Shown: positions 26,588 through 35,163 of the stretch, piece by piece
Position numbering within the stretch: the stretch's first letter is position 1
How the letters are laid out: every line of letters begins with the position of its first letter
Source: an uncultured Lachnospiraceae bacterium
GTDB lineage: Bacteria > Bacillota > Clostridia > Lachnospirales > Lachnospiraceae
Length of the DNA stretch: 64,000 bases
Assembly (NCBI GenBank): GCA_947586255.1
Contig: CANPXP010000007.1
Span: 27,971-91,970, forward strand
Direction: 5' to 3'
Program-made: the position numbers and the translations under genes
The notes under the pieces: model-generated
Told to the model about the DNA's origin: nothing
Seen by the model: only the letters and a program-made list of their open reading frames with translations
The model's database searches: none

Positions 26588-27561
26588 ATGTGCACTGCGG
26601 CAACTTATAAGACGAAGAACTTTTATTTCGGCAGGACATTGGACTATGAATTTTCCTACGGCGACGAGGTGGTCGTCACGCCGCGCAATTATCCGTTCCG
26701 GCTCAGGCAGATGGGGGACATGACCGGCCACCATGCGATCATCGGCATGGCGTACGTGGCGAAGGATTATCCGCTGTACTACGACGCGGTCAACGAGAAG
26801 GGGCTCGGCATGGCAGGTCTGAATTTTGTCGGCAACGCGGCGTGCTGGGACAGGCAGGAGGGGAAGGACAACATCGCGCAGTTTGAGTTTATCCCATGGA
26901 TTCTCGGACAGTGCGGGACGGTGGAGGAGGCGCGCGTTCTCGTGGAGAAGATGAATCTGCTCAACCTGCCGTTCAGCGAGGAACTTCCGCTCTCGCAGCT
27001 TCACTGGATCATCGCGGACAAGGAGGCGTGCATCACGGTGGAAGCGGTCGCGGATGGCATCAAAATCTATGACAACCCGGTGGGCGTGCTGACGAACAAT
27101 CCGCCCTTCGACAAGCAGCTGTTTGCGCTGAACAATTACATGCACCTGTCTCCGAAATCTCCGCAGAACACTTTCGGGGAAGGGCTTTCGCTGCAGCGGT
27201 ACAGCCGGGGCATGGGCGCCATCGGACTGCCGGGCGATCTCTCGTCGCAGTCCAGGTTTGTCAAGGTCGCTTTCACTAAGATGAATTCCCGCTCCGGGGA
27301 CGGCGAGGAGGAGAGCGTCAGCCAGTTTTTCCATATTCTGGGCTCGGTGGACCAGCAGCGCGGATGCTGCGAGCTGGACGACGGCAAGTATGAGATCACG
27401 CTCTATACGTCCTGCTGCAACACGGACAGGGGATCTATTATTACACCACCTACGACAATCACCAGATCACGGCGGTGGACATGCACAGAGAAAATCTGGA
27501 TGCGGACCGGCTGCTCCGGTATCCGCTGATCAAGGAGGAGCAGATCAGGCGGCAGAATTAG
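26588..27561 (+). CDS. Choloylglycine hydrolase family (bile salt hydrolase-like), frameshifted near the 3' end
   Basis: This Ntn-type hydrolase of the C59 family (bile salt hydrolase or penicillin V acylase) keeps the expected active-site residues: Cys2 after Met1, Arg16 and Asp19 in FGRTLDYE, Asn in AGLNFVGNA, VLTNNPPF, and an Arg in QSRFVKVAF. The frame from 26588 ends at 27529 with a tail of about 35 residues unlike the family. If one base is missing near the GGGG run at 27429-27432, the other frame gives IYYYTTYDNHQITAVDM and runs to the TAG at 27559-27561, restoring a normal length of about 324 residues. It is therefore a true frameshift or a sequencing error. AAGGAGG precedes the start. 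There is no signal peptide. Confidence 0.85.
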
Positions 27562-27598
27562 AGCTTGCGCGCCTCCGGCTGCAATGATTGAAATGTGG

Positions 27599-27640
27599 GG
27601 GACATTGTGAAGAAAGCGGTTGCACAATGTCCTTTTTTTT
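27599..27640 (+). terminator. Rho-independent terminator after the hydrolase
   Basis: A 10-bp stem GGACATTGTG/CACAATGTCC with a 13-base loop is followed by eight T. The stretch from here to the recA promoter (27641-27836) holds no convincing gene. Confidence 0.85.
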
Positions 27641-27836
27641 GATACACTTATCCTATCTGAAGAAATGGAATTCTGCTGTGCACATCAGGCATTTCGCCGC
27701 GATTTCCATGATTTCATACTTTACGGGAAAGGAGGGTCGGAGTGTCGTTTATGGGACATGACGTATGTCAAAATAGGAGTGACAGTGACCGACGGGCATG
27801 TATCACGGCCGGGCCGGGAAACGGAACAAAATGTAG

Positions 27837-27865
27837 TTGACAAAATCGAACATTTGTTTTAAATT
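27837..27865 (+). promoter_or_regulatory. recA promoter
   Basis: TTGACA (27837-27842), a 17-base spacer and TAAATT (27860-27865) lie just upstream of recA. A LexA box fills the spacer. Confidence 0.75.
27847..27860. promoter_or_regulatory. LexA/DinR SOS box 1
   Basis: CGAACATTTGTTTT matches the Gram-positive SOS consensus CGAAC-N4-GTTCG closely (GAAC and GTTT halves) and lies between the -35 and -10 of recA. Confidence 0.75.
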
Positions 27866-27871
27866 GATAAC

Positions 27872-27885
27872 AGAACAAATGTTCT
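27872..27885. promoter_or_regulatory. LexA/DinR SOS box 2
   Basis: AGAACAAATGTTCT is a perfect 14-base palindrome of the SOS type at about the transcription start. Two boxes 25 bases apart suggest tight LexA repression. Confidence 0.8.
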
Positions 27886-27907
27886 ATCGGAAAAGGAGAA
27901 CAGTGTA

Positions 27908-28993
27908 ATGGAGAGAGAAGAGAAATTAAAGGCATTGGATGCGGCTTTGGGGCAGATAGAGAGACAGTTCGGCAAGGGCGCCGTCATGAAGCTCGGCGAT
28001 CCCGCCGCGCAGATGAATGTGGAGACGATCCCGACGGGCTCTTTGAGCCTTGATCTGGCGCTTGGACTTGGCGGTATTCCGAAGGGCAGAATCGTGGAGA
28101 TCTATGGGCCGGAGTCCAGCGGTAAGACGACCGTCACGCTGCACATGATTGCGGAGGTGCAGAAGCGGGGCGGCATCGCGGGCTTTATCGACGCGGAGCA
28201 CGCCCTGGACCCGGTGTATGCGAAGAATATCGGCGTGGATATCGACAATCTGTACATATCGCAGCCGGACTGCGGCGAGCAGGCGCTGGAGATCACGGAG
28301 ACGATGGTGCGCTCCGGGGCGGTGGACATTATCGTGGTGGATTCCGTTGCGGCGCTTGTGCCGAAGGCGGAGATTGACGGCGATATGGGCGACAGTCACG
28401 TGGGGCTGCAGGCGCGTCTGATGTCCCAGGCGCTCAGGAAATTGACGGCCGTGATCAGCAAGTCAAACTGCACGGTTGTGTTTATCAACCAGCTGCGTGA
28501 GAAAGTCGGCATCATGTTCGGCAATCCGGAGACGACGACCGGCGGCCGCGCGCTGAAATTCTACTCTTCCGTGCGTCTCGACGTCAGGAGAATCGAATCC
28601 CTGAAGCAGGGAGGAGAGGTGATCGGCAACAGGACGAGAGTCAAGGTTGTCAAGAACAAGATTGCGCCGCCTTTCAAGGAAGCCGAGTTCGATATCATGT
28701 TCGGCGAGGGAATCTCCATGGTGGGCGACGTCCTGGATCTCGCCGCGGACAACAATATCGTCAATAAGAGCGGCGCGTGGTATGCCTACGAGGGCAACAA
28801 GATCGGCCAGGGCAGGGAGAATGCGAAGCAGTACCTGAAGGACAATCCGGCGGTGTGCGAGGAGATAGAGCGCAAGGTGCGGGAACTGTTCAACTTAAAC
28901 GCCGCGCAGTCAGACGACGCGGATAAGGCGGCGGGCGCTGCGGATAAGACGGCGGAAACTGCGGACAAGACCGGAGGAACAGCCGGCAACTAA
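27908..28993 (+). CDS. recA: Recombinase RecA
   Basis: RecA forms filaments on single-stranded DNA, drives strand exchange and activates LexA self-cleavage. The 361-residue protein has Walker A ([10 protein letters not shown]), IDAEHALDP, the DNA-binding loop region [34 protein letters not shown] and the usual C-terminal domain. The last 30 residues are a low-complexity Ala/Asp/Lys/Thr tail with a repeated ADKTA pattern, longer than the acidic tail of many homologues. Its promoter carries two LexA boxes; recX follows after 21 bases. Confidence 0.97.
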   Translation: MEREEKLKALDAALGQIERQFGKGAVMKLGDPAAQMNVETIPTGSLSLDLALGLGGIPKGRIVEIYGPESSGKTTVTLHMIAEVQKRGGIAGFIDAEHALDPVYAKNIGVDIDNLYISQPDCGEQALEITETMVRSGAVDIIVVDSVAALVPKAEIDGDMGDSHVGLQARLMSQALRKLTAVISKSNCTVVFINQLREKVGIMFGNPETTTGGRALKFYSSVRLDVRRIESLKQGGEVIGNRTRVKVVKNKIAPPFKEAEFDIMFGEGISMVGDVLDLAADNNIVNKSGAWYAYEGNKIGQGRENAKQYLKDNPAVCEEIERKVRELFNLNAAQSDDADKAAGAADKTAETADKTGGTAGN

Positions 28994-29014
28994 TCCGGCT
29001 GTGCGGAGAGAGAA

Positions 29015-29623
29015 ATGTTAGTGACACAGATCGCCGGAACGTCGTCGAAGGGACGATTCCGGGTCTATATAGACGGGCAGTTCGCTTTTGTCCTGTATCG
29101 GGGCGAACTGCGAAGTCTGCATATCGAAGAAGGCCGGGAGCTCTCCGAGGAGAGTTACCGGCAGATCATGACGCAGATCCTGCCGAGGCGGGCGAAGCTG
29201 CGCAGCATGAATCTGCTGCAATCCAGAGATTATACCGAGAGACAGCTGCGAAGTAAACTGGAGCAGGGCGAGTATCCGGAGTCCTGTATCGAGGAGGCGC
29301 TCGCCTATGTCATATCCTGCGGATACATAGACGACAGGCGGTATGCCGGAAATTATATCGAGGGCAGACTGCAGACAAAGGGCAGAGCGCAGATCGAGGC
29401 GGAGCTTATGAGAAAGGGCGTCGCGAAGGATGTGATCCGGGAAGCCTTCGAGGAGTTGGAGCAGGCGGGGCTTGCACAGGACGAGACAGCCGCGATCCGG
29501 GCGCTTCTGGAAAAGCGAAGGTACTGCGCGGACACGGCTGACGAGAAGGAGAAGCGAAGGATGTACGGCTACCTGTGCCGCAGGGGATTTTCGCCGGAGA
29601 GGGTGATGAGGCTGCTCTCCTAG
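29015..29623 (+). CDS. recX: Regulatory protein RecX
   Basis: RecX modulates RecA filament growth. The 202-residue helical protein has the tandem three-helix pattern of the family (RDYTERQLRSKLEQGEYP, ALAYVISCGYIDDRRYA, KGRAQIEAELMRKGV, and YLCRRGFSPERV near the end). It follows recA closely and overlaps the convergent serine hydrolase by four bases. Confidence 0.92.
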   Translation: MLVTQIAGTSSKGRFRVYIDGQFAFVLYRGELRSLHIEEGRELSEESYRQIMTQILPRRAKLRSMNLLQSRDYTERQLRSKLEQGEYPESCIEEALAYVISCGYIDDRRYAGNYIEGRLQTKGRAQIEAELMRKGVAKDVIREAFEELEQAGLAQDETAAIRALLEKRRYCADTADEKEKRRMYGYLCRRGFSPERVMRLLS

Positions 29624-31125
29624 GCGAAACCTACCAGATGTCCCGTGAATTCCTGCAGTATGCTCTCCTCCTGCTTGCGCATGAACAGCGTCATGCGATC
29701 TCCGTTGAAAGAGAACTGGAAATGTATACTGCCGACGCAGGAGTCGATCACGTTCACCTTGACATACAGCGTGTCGTCCGGCAGCCAGACGCCGCTGGCG
29801 GCGCAGCGCAGATCGTAGAGGGGCAGGAGACCGGCCAGAGGATATCCCATGCCGAAGCGGATGCGGTATTCCCCGCCGCGGTAGCCGAATGTCAGACAGC
29901 CGTCCCTGGCCGGGTGGTCGTCGCTGTCGGCAAATTCAAGCTGCATATAGGAGAAGTCGCTGTCCTGTATGGCGAACCGCTTTCCGGCGATCCGGTCCGC
30001 CGTCCGGCTGTCTGCAACGCCTGATGGCACATGGAGCGTGCGGGAGGCAAGAAAACGCTGATACCGCGCCTGACTTTCTTCGTCCGGCAGCGAAGCGCTT
30101 TCGGCGGCCGCATCGTCCGTGGAGGTACGCCGGGCGGCGTCGGTCCGCGTGTGTGCAGCGGCGGCGCTGTCGATGGAGGGCAGCACTTCCTCGTATAGGG
30201 CGTCGTAGATCTGCTGGTTGCCGCCGCCAATGCCCTGGGTATCCGCGGTCGTCACGCAGATGAGATCATAGTCGGGCAGCACGATGACGAGCTGGCCGCC
30301 CATGCCGTAGCAGACGTAGCCATTCTTCTCCGTGCGCCAGATCTGCATGCCGTAGCCGCAGGCCTCGCTCGGCAGAGGAGCGGTCACGGCGGTGGCCGTG
30401 AGGCACGACGTCGCCTCGCGGATGAAGGAGGCGGACAGAAGCTGTTCGCCGTCGATATTTCCCTCCCGGTACAGGAAGAGACCGAATTTCAGGACGTCCA
30501 TGGAGGTTGCGACCAGGCCGCTGCCGCCGATGGACACGCCGAAGGGATCCTTTAACAGGTAGGATTCGTCGGAGAAACCTACGGGCCGCAGCTTCTTCTT
30601 GAGGTAGTCGAGCATATCCATGCCGCTCAGCTTCTCCGCCAGGGCGCAGAGCGTGTGCGCGGAGGAGGTGTCATAGTGGAAGACGGTTCCGGCAGGGTGT
30701 GTCGGCGGCGTTGTGAAGAAGCTCTCGACCCAGTCCCTCTCCAGATCCAGCTTGTAGGTGGTCTTTTCGTGGCAGGTGCGCATCATGAGCATGTCGCGGA
30801 TCGTCATTTCGGCGATGTAGGGATGCACGTCGGCGGGCACCTTCTCCGGGAAATAGTCTATGATTCTGTCGTCGAGAGAGAGCCGGCCTTCGTCGGCGAG
30901 CAGTCCGATGGCGACGGCGGTGAAGCTCTTGGTGATCGAGAACATGCGGTGCAGCGAGTCCGCCGTGCACGGCGCATAGTAGCTCTCACAGATCAGCTTG
31001 CCCCCGCGCATGATGAGCAGGCTGTGCATGGGAATCTGTTTCCGTTCCAGCCGCTCCATCATGCGCATGATGGCTTCTGAAGAAACTCCCGTCTGTTCGG
31101 GAACGGCGCGTTCAATCGTAAGCAT
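29620..31125 (-). CDS. Serine hydrolase, class C beta-lactamase/esterase family, cytoplasmic
   Basis: The 501-residue protein has the class C-like fold: SxxK motif in MFSITKSFTAVA, a Tyr motif in FHYDTSSAHTL where the usual YxN is YxT/S, and a GMGGQLVIVLP segment replacing the KTG-type box. This pattern favours esterase or peptidase activity over beta-lactam hydrolysis. A C-terminal DUF3471-like beta domain (about 370-500) follows an Ala/Thr/Arg-rich linker. There is no signal peptide or membrane anchor, unusual for penicillin-recognising enzymes. I start at ATG 31125 with AGGAGG upstream. The substrate is unknown. Confidence 0.8.
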   Translation of the reverse strand: MLTIERAVPEQTGVSSEAIMRMMERLERKQIPMHSLLIMRGGKLICESYYAPCTADSLHRMFSITKSFTAVAIGLLADEGRLSLDDRIIDYFPEKVPADVHPYIAEMTIRDMLMMRTCHEKTTYKLDLERDWVESFFTTPPTHPAGTVFHYDTSSAHTLCALAEKLSGMDMLDYLKKKLRPVGFSDESYLLKDPFGVSIGGSGLVATSMDVLKFGLFLYREGNIDGEQLLSASFIREATSCLTATAVTAPLPSEACGYGMQIWRTEKNGYVCYGMGGQLVIVLPDYDLICVTTADTQGIGGGNQQIYDALYEEVLPSIDSAAAAHTRTDAARRTSTDDAAAESASLPDEESQARYQRFLASRTLHVPSGVADSRTADRIAGKRFAIQDSDFSYMQLEFADSDDHPARDGCLTFGYRGGEYRIRFGMGYPLAGLLPLYDLRCAASGVWLPDDTLYVKVNVIDSCVGSIHFQFSFNGDRMTLFMRKQEESILQEFTGHLVGFA

Positions 31126-31179
31126 ATCGCTCAAGTCCTCCTGTAACCTGTGATATAATGAATCCTCTGAAGCAATATT

Positions 31180-31208
31180 ATTTTAACAATTTACAGTCGA
31201 ATATACAA
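31180..31208 (-). promoter_or_regulatory. Promoter of the serine hydrolase gene
   Basis: On the minus strand, TTGTAT (31208-31203), 17 bases and TAAAAT (31185-31180) are spaced like a sigma-A promoter. This lies in the 317-base divergent region before the sugar importer. Confidence 0.55.
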
Positions 31209-31226
31209 GCAGGGGAGCGGAAAAAA

Positions 31227-31242
31227 TTGTAAGTACTTACAA
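31227..31242. promoter_or_regulatory. Perfect 16-base palindrome, LacI-type operator 1
   Basis: TTGTAAGTACTTACAA is self-complementary and contains TGTAAG-NN-CTTACA. It lies between the two divergent promoters, about 140 bases upstream of a second similar site. Confidence 0.7.
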
Positions 31243-31325
31243 CGTGCCGGCGGGAAAGTTTTGGACGATATGTTACAGTTAGAATAAAAATATTAAATTT
31301 TTTGGCATATTTTCATAAAAGACAC

Positions 31326-31355
31326 TTTACAAGACAAGAGGCGTTATGATATGAT
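31326..31355 (+). promoter_or_regulatory. Promoter of the importer operon
   Basis: TTTACA (31326-31331), 18 bases, TATGAT (31350-31355). An AT-rich stretch lies immediately upstream. Confidence 0.55.
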
Positions 31356-31367
31356 TATCAAGTAGTA

Positions 31368-31381
31368 TGAAAGTGCTTACA
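31368..31381. promoter_or_regulatory. LacI/CcpA-type operator 2 at the start of the importer transcript
   Basis: TGAAAGTGCTTACA fits the same half-sites as operator 1 and differs from the cre consensus only at the central CG. Its place just after the -10 suggests repression by blocking elongation or initiation. Confidence 0.65.
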
Positions 31382-31442
31382 TATTCTTTTTCTTTTGTGA
31401 AAAGCAAGATGTACAAAGCACAGCAATCAAAGGAGGTTTACT

Positions 31443-33044
31443 ATGAAAAAGAAAGTAGTTTCCCTGCTTTTGGCAACCACCATGGTTGTTTCATTAGTAG
31501 GCTGTGGCGGCGGAGACAGCTCTTCTACCACAGAACCCGCTGCTGACGCAGGCACGGAAGCACCGGCTGCCGACGCAGGCACAGAGGCACCTGCCGCAGA
31601 CGCAGGCACAGAGACAGAGGCTGCCGCATCGGATGTCGAGAAGCCGGAAGAGATCACCATCATGGTTGACGGTACGGTATTCACGGAGGAGAACGGCCGT
31701 GATCAGTTCATCGCTAAGCTCGAGGAGCTGACGGGTATCAAGATCAACGTGATCCAGCCCGACCATGACGCATACTATGACGTAGTTGGTCAGAGAATTG
31801 CAGGCGGCGACTGGCCGGATGTGCTGATTCTTGCATCTACGCAGATGTCCAGCTACGGTTCCGAGGGCGTTCTCTGGGATATGGCTGACGCCTGGAACAA
31901 TTCCGAGCTGAAGAAGCGCCAGGAGGCGTTCAACGGTGCAGGCGTGGTTGAGTCCATGTTCATCGACGGTCACCTTTACGGTATGCCTGCAGCGCACGGT
32001 AACGGCTGCGTTACCTACGTAAAGCAGAAATGGCTTGACGACGCGGGCATCACGACGCTGCCCACCAACTTCGACGAGTACTATGACATGCTGCTCAAGC
32101 TGAAAGAGGCTGAGGGTGTTGACTATGTAGTAGCTGCATCCGGTTTCCTGAACGCTGAGGCGCCTTACATCAACTACTTCCCGGAGTTCTATCAGGATGC
32201 ATGGCCGAGTTTCTATCAGAAGGACGACGGCACATGGGCTGACGGCTTCGCTGAGGATTCCATGAAGGCGGCTATGGAGAGACTGGCAAAGGGTGTTGCC
32301 GACGGCGTTGTTGACCCTGAGTCCACCAACTATGCAACCAGCGATGTCCGTAACAAGTTCTACGACGACAGCCTTGGCGTATTCACCTACTGGGCAGGTA
32401 CATGGGCAAGCAACATCAAGAACAACTGCGAGAACAACGGTCTGGACGGCACGATGGCAGTCCTGGAGCCTATCGCAGAGGTTGGCGCGTACATCGACCG
32501 TGTATCTCCGGCTTGGTGCATCACCACGACCTGCGAGAATCCTGAGGGCGTATTCAAATACTTCATCGAGGCGATGCAGGACGGCGGCGACGTACAGTTC
32601 CTGTGGACCTACGGCGTAGAGGGCGTTCACTGGTCTACCGCGGCGGAGACGCTGTATGCGGATACGGATGAGCCCAAGACTTACGCTGAGGGTGAGTTCC
32701 ACATGCTTGACAATCTGGAGACTCCCGGTTCCCAGTACACCAAGGCTCACATCGATCCGATGCTCGCTCTGACGGAGCTGGCGGACGACCCTCGTGAGAC
32801 GACGGTAGAGCCTGAGGCTCTTGCAGCTCAGGAGCTGTTCAACACGCATTCCGTAGGTGCATTCGTAGTTCCTTCTACGGACGCGATGAACCAGTACAAC
32901 GGCGATCTGATGACAGAGAAGCAGTCCCTTGTAACGAAGGTTGCGCTCGGTCAGATGACTGTTGACGAGGCGTATGCGGAGTACGAGTCCGGCGGTTATG
33001 CTGATATGTCTCAGCAGATCGTTGACTCCCTGAACGCACAGTAA
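31443..33044 (+). CDS. ABC transporter oligosaccharide-binding lipoprotein
   Basis: This is an extracellular solute-binding protein (family 1, LplA/YtcQ-like) anchored by lipid. The signal peptide ends in a lipobox SLVGC with the modified Cys at about residue 21. A linker with three copies of an AADAGTEAP-type unit follows, then the binding domain (about 75-533). With the two permeases downstream and the pectin enzymes it probably binds galacturonan or rhamnogalacturonan oligosaccharides; the ligand is inferred from context. AAAGGAGG lies just upstream of the start. Codons are biased as in a strongly expressed gene. Confidence 0.9.
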   Translation: MKKKVVSLLLATTMVVSLVGCGGGDSSSTTEPAADAGTEAPAADAGTEAPAADAGTETEAAASDVEKPEEITIMVDGTVFTEENGRDQFIAKLEELTGIKINVIQPDHDAYYDVVGQRIAGGDWPDVLILASTQMSSYGSEGVLWDMADAWNNSELKKRQEAFNGAGVVESMFIDGHLYGMPAAHGNGCVTYVKQKWLDDAGITTLPTNFDEYYDMLLKLKEAEGVDYVVAASGFLNAEAPYINYFPEFYQDAWPSFYQKDDGTWADGFAEDSMKAAMERLAKGVADGVVDPESTNYATSDVRNKFYDDSLGVFTYWAGTWASNIKNNCENNGLDGTMAVLEPIAEVGAYIDRVSPAWCITTTCENPEGVFKYFIEAMQDGGDVQFLWTYGVEGVHWSTAAETLYADTDEPKTYAEGEFHMLDNLETPGSQYTKAHIDPMLALTELADDPRETTVEPEALAAQELFNTHSVGAFVVPSTDAMNQYNGDLMTEKQSLVTKVALGQMTVDEAYAEYESGGYADMSQQIVDSLNAQ

Positions 33045-33062
33045 GTAAGATTCAGTGATCAA

Positions 33063-33097
33063 AGATTAGGCGGAGCGCTCTTTACTCCGCCTAATCT
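33063..33097 (+). promoter_or_regulatory. Intercistronic hairpin between binding protein and permeases
   Basis: A perfect 13-bp stem (AGATTAGGCGGAG/CTCCGCCTAATCT) with a 9-base loop and no T run lies 18 bases after the binding-protein stop. It is probably an mRNA-stabilising or partial-processing element that sets binding protein above permease levels. Confidence 0.75.
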
Positions 33098-33181
33098 ATC
33101 AGGGGAGGCGGCCGCTCACCGCTTCCGAGACGCAGTATCAGAGCGGTATTTCTTCAATTATGTGGGAGAGGAAGGACGGAT

Positions 33182-34117
33182 ATGAAGGAAAAGAAAAAAA
33201 ATAAGACTATGGCTAAAATTTACAAGTATAGGGGATTTTATCTGATGTTCCTTCCGGTATTTGTATTTGCCATCATCTTCTTTTATGCGCCGATGCTCGG
33301 TATCCGCTTTGCGTTTACCAACTATAACGGCATAAAGGAACCTGCGTTTACGGGGTTAAAGAACTTCCAGCGGATGTTCTCGATGCAGAATTTCTGGGGG
33401 GCATTCTGGAACACCATTCAGATCAGTATCATCAAGCTGTTGCTCACGACGGCGTTCGCGGTCATCGTGTCGATCCTGCTGAATGAGATCGCAAACCTCT
33501 TATTTAAGAAAGTAGTGCAGACGATCATCTACCTGCCGCACTTCATGTCATGGGTTGTGACGGCATCGATTTTCTCCCTGATCCTGTCGCCTTCGAGCAG
33601 CGGTCTTGTCAATACGCTCCTCGTGAATATCGGCGTGCTGGATTCCAACAGCATGATCTACTTCCTGGGAAATTCGAAGTGGTGGCGTCCTGCTTATTAT
33701 ATCATCAATCTCTGGAAAGAGACCGGTTGGCAGACCGTCATCTTCATGGCGACGCTGGCCGGCATCAACACAGACCTCTATGAGGCGGCCGCCATCGACG
33801 GCGCCGGCAGATGGGGCAAGATGTGGTACATCACCTTCCCGCAGCTGCGCAATACGATCCTGACGGTCATCATCCTGAACCTTGCCAAGGTCATGAACCT
33901 GTTCGAGTCCGCTTTCGTACTGCAGAACGACGCGGTGCTGGATGTGTCGAACGTGCTCGAGACCTACATCTACTATCAGAGTTTTAACAGCGGCTCCATT
34001 CCGAACTACGGCTACACAACGGCGGTCGGTCTGTTCAAGTCTCTGGTGGGCTGCGTGCTCGTTCTTGTCTGCAACCAGTGGAGTAAGAAAGTACGCGAAG
34101 GCCGCGGAATTGTGTAA
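33182..34117 (+). CDS. ABC transporter permease, LplB/YtcP type
   Basis: This is the 311-residue inner-membrane permease of a carbohydrate importer, with about six transmembrane helices. The conserved ATPase-contact loop reads EAAAIDGAGRWGKMWYITFP (EAA motif). The N-terminus is Lys-rich. SD-like GGAGAGGAAGGA precedes ATG 33182. It pairs with the next permease 12 bases downstream. Confidence 0.92.
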   Translation: MKEKKKNKTMAKIYKYRGFYLMFLPVFVFAIIFFYAPMLGIRFAFTNYNGIKEPAFTGLKNFQRMFSMQNFWGAFWNTIQISIIKLLLTTAFAVIVSILLNEIANLLFKKVVQTIIYLPHFMSWVVTASIFSLILSPSSSGLVNTLLVNIGVLDSNSMIYFLGNSKWWRPAYYIINLWKETGWQTVIFMATLAGINTDLYEAAAIDGAGRWGKMWYITFPQLRNTILTVIILNLAKVMNLFESAFVLQNDAVLDVSNVLETYIYYQSFNSGSIPNYGYTTAVGLFKSLVGCVLVLVCNQWSKKVREGRGIV

Positions 34118-34129
34118 GGAGGGAATGGC

Positions 34130-34975
34130 ATGAAGAAGAAAAAGAAAATTTCGGTTTTTCAGATCGTCAATGGTCTGGTGTTTATTATACTGGCGTTTGT
34201 TATCCTGATCCCTATGTGGAAGGTTATCGTCGATTCCTTCGATTTACATACGGCATACGGTATGAAGCTGTGGCCGGAAGCCTTCGGTCTGGACGGTTAT
34301 GGAAATGTCTTCTCGAACCCGACGCTGTTACGTCCGCTGATCATCTCCTTCATCACCACGATCGTAGGTACGCTGATCGCGCTGACGCTGTCCACACTGG
34401 GCGCGTATGTATTGATTCAGTGGGATATGCCGGGCAGAAACTTCTTCGCGAACATGCTGCTGTTCACCATGATCTTCAACGGCGGTATGATCCCGACCTA
34501 CCTGGTATTGAGAGGACTGCACCTGACGAACACGATCTGGGTTGTTATCCTGTTCCCGGCGCTGAACGTCTATAACCTGGTGCTGATGAGAAACTTCTTC
34601 GAGGGCATTCCGCAGAGCCTGTTTGAGTCGGCTACGCTGGACGGCTGCTCGCCGATGCAGACCTTTATCCGCATCGTGCTGCCGATGTCCAAGGCGGCGT
34701 TGGCGTCCATCGGCCTGATGTTCGCGGTAACCTACTGGAACGACTACACGCACTACAAACTGTATATTACAGACTCCAAGTGGTATAACTTCCAGATGAA
34801 ACTGCGCGGTATGGTTATGGGTAGTGACCTGCCGCCCACGGCAGGCAGCAACGCGACGGAGAATACGGTCAAGAACGCGGCGATCATCATCGTTATCATC
34901 CCGTTCATGATTCTGTATCCTTTCCTGCAGAAGTACTTCGTAAAGGGTGTCAATATCGGCGCTGTCAAGGAGTAA
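34130..34975 (+). CDS. ABC transporter permease, LplC/YtcP type
   Basis: This is the 281-residue second permease, with six transmembrane helices, an EAA-type loop (LFESATLDGCSPMQTFIRI) and a long conserved external segment before the last helix, as in LplC proteins. No ATPase gene follows. Importers of this family usually borrow a shared MsmX/MsmK-type ATPase encoded elsewhere. A terminator follows at 35004. Confidence 0.92.
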   Translation: MKKKKKISVFQIVNGLVFIILAFVILIPMWKVIVDSFDLHTAYGMKLWPEAFGLDGYGNVFSNPTLLRPLIISFITTIVGTLIALTLSTLGAYVLIQWDMPGRNFFANMLLFTMIFNGGMIPTYLVLRGLHLTNTIWVVILFPALNVYNLVLMRNFFEGIPQSLFESATLDGCSPMQTFIRIVLPMSKAALASIGLMFAVTYWNDYTHYKLYITDSKWYNFQMKLRGMVMGSDLPPTAGSNATENTVKNAAIIIVIIPFMILYPFLQKYFVKGVNIGAVKE

Positions 34976-35003
34976 TTGCTCTGAATTGAAATAGGTAAAC
35001 ATA

Positions 35004-35040
35004 GTTGGTGCAGCGGCTCGTTTCTCTGCACCAACTTTTT
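35004..35040 (+). terminator. Rho-independent terminator after the importer
   Basis: A 10-bp stem GTTGGTGCAG/CTGCACCAAC, a 12-base loop and five T. Confidence 0.85.
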
Positions 35041-35041
35041 A

Positions 35042-35094
35042 CGCGGCAGTGAGCCAAACTGACAGGCCTGCCTGTCAATTCGGCGAATGCCGCG
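35042..35094. repeat. Nested inverted repeat in the leader of the acetylesterase
   Basis: An outer stem CGCGGCA/TGCCGCG encloses an inner perfect stem GACAGGC/GCCTGTC with a two-base loop. It has no T run. It could be a structured leader or a second, weak terminator. Confidence 0.55.
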
Positions 35095-35103
35095 ATAACG
35101 GGT

Positions 35104-35132
35104 GAAACTCGCAGAGTGTGTTTCGTCTCGTT
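35104..35132 (+). repeat. Dispersed intergenic repeat, copy 1
   Basis: This 29-base stretch containing ACTCGCAGAGTGTGTTTC matches 24 of 29 positions with a second copy at 40987-41015. Both lie in gaps directly after a terminator. Confidence 0.6.
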
Positions 35133-35163
35133 GAAAAAATAATATAGCGATTTGGAGGAGCAT

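Noticed and set aside
23132..27334. A 1400-codon open frame on the minus strand
   Set aside because: It is antisense to the repeat protein, the chemoreceptor and most of the hydrolase. It has no known domain, consists of repeats mirroring the plus-strand hexapeptides, and arises from low stop-codon frequency in GC-rich DNA.
27742..27840. A 32-codon GTG-start ORF with an AAAGGAGGG ribosome-binding site before recA
   Set aside because: The signal is good, but the peptide has no recognisable features and ends inside the recA -35 element. Without conservation data it is not supported.
27620..27862. An 80-codon ORF between the hydrolase terminator and recA
   Set aside because: It begins inside the terminator stem and ends in the recA promoter and SOS box. 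It has no ribosome-binding site.
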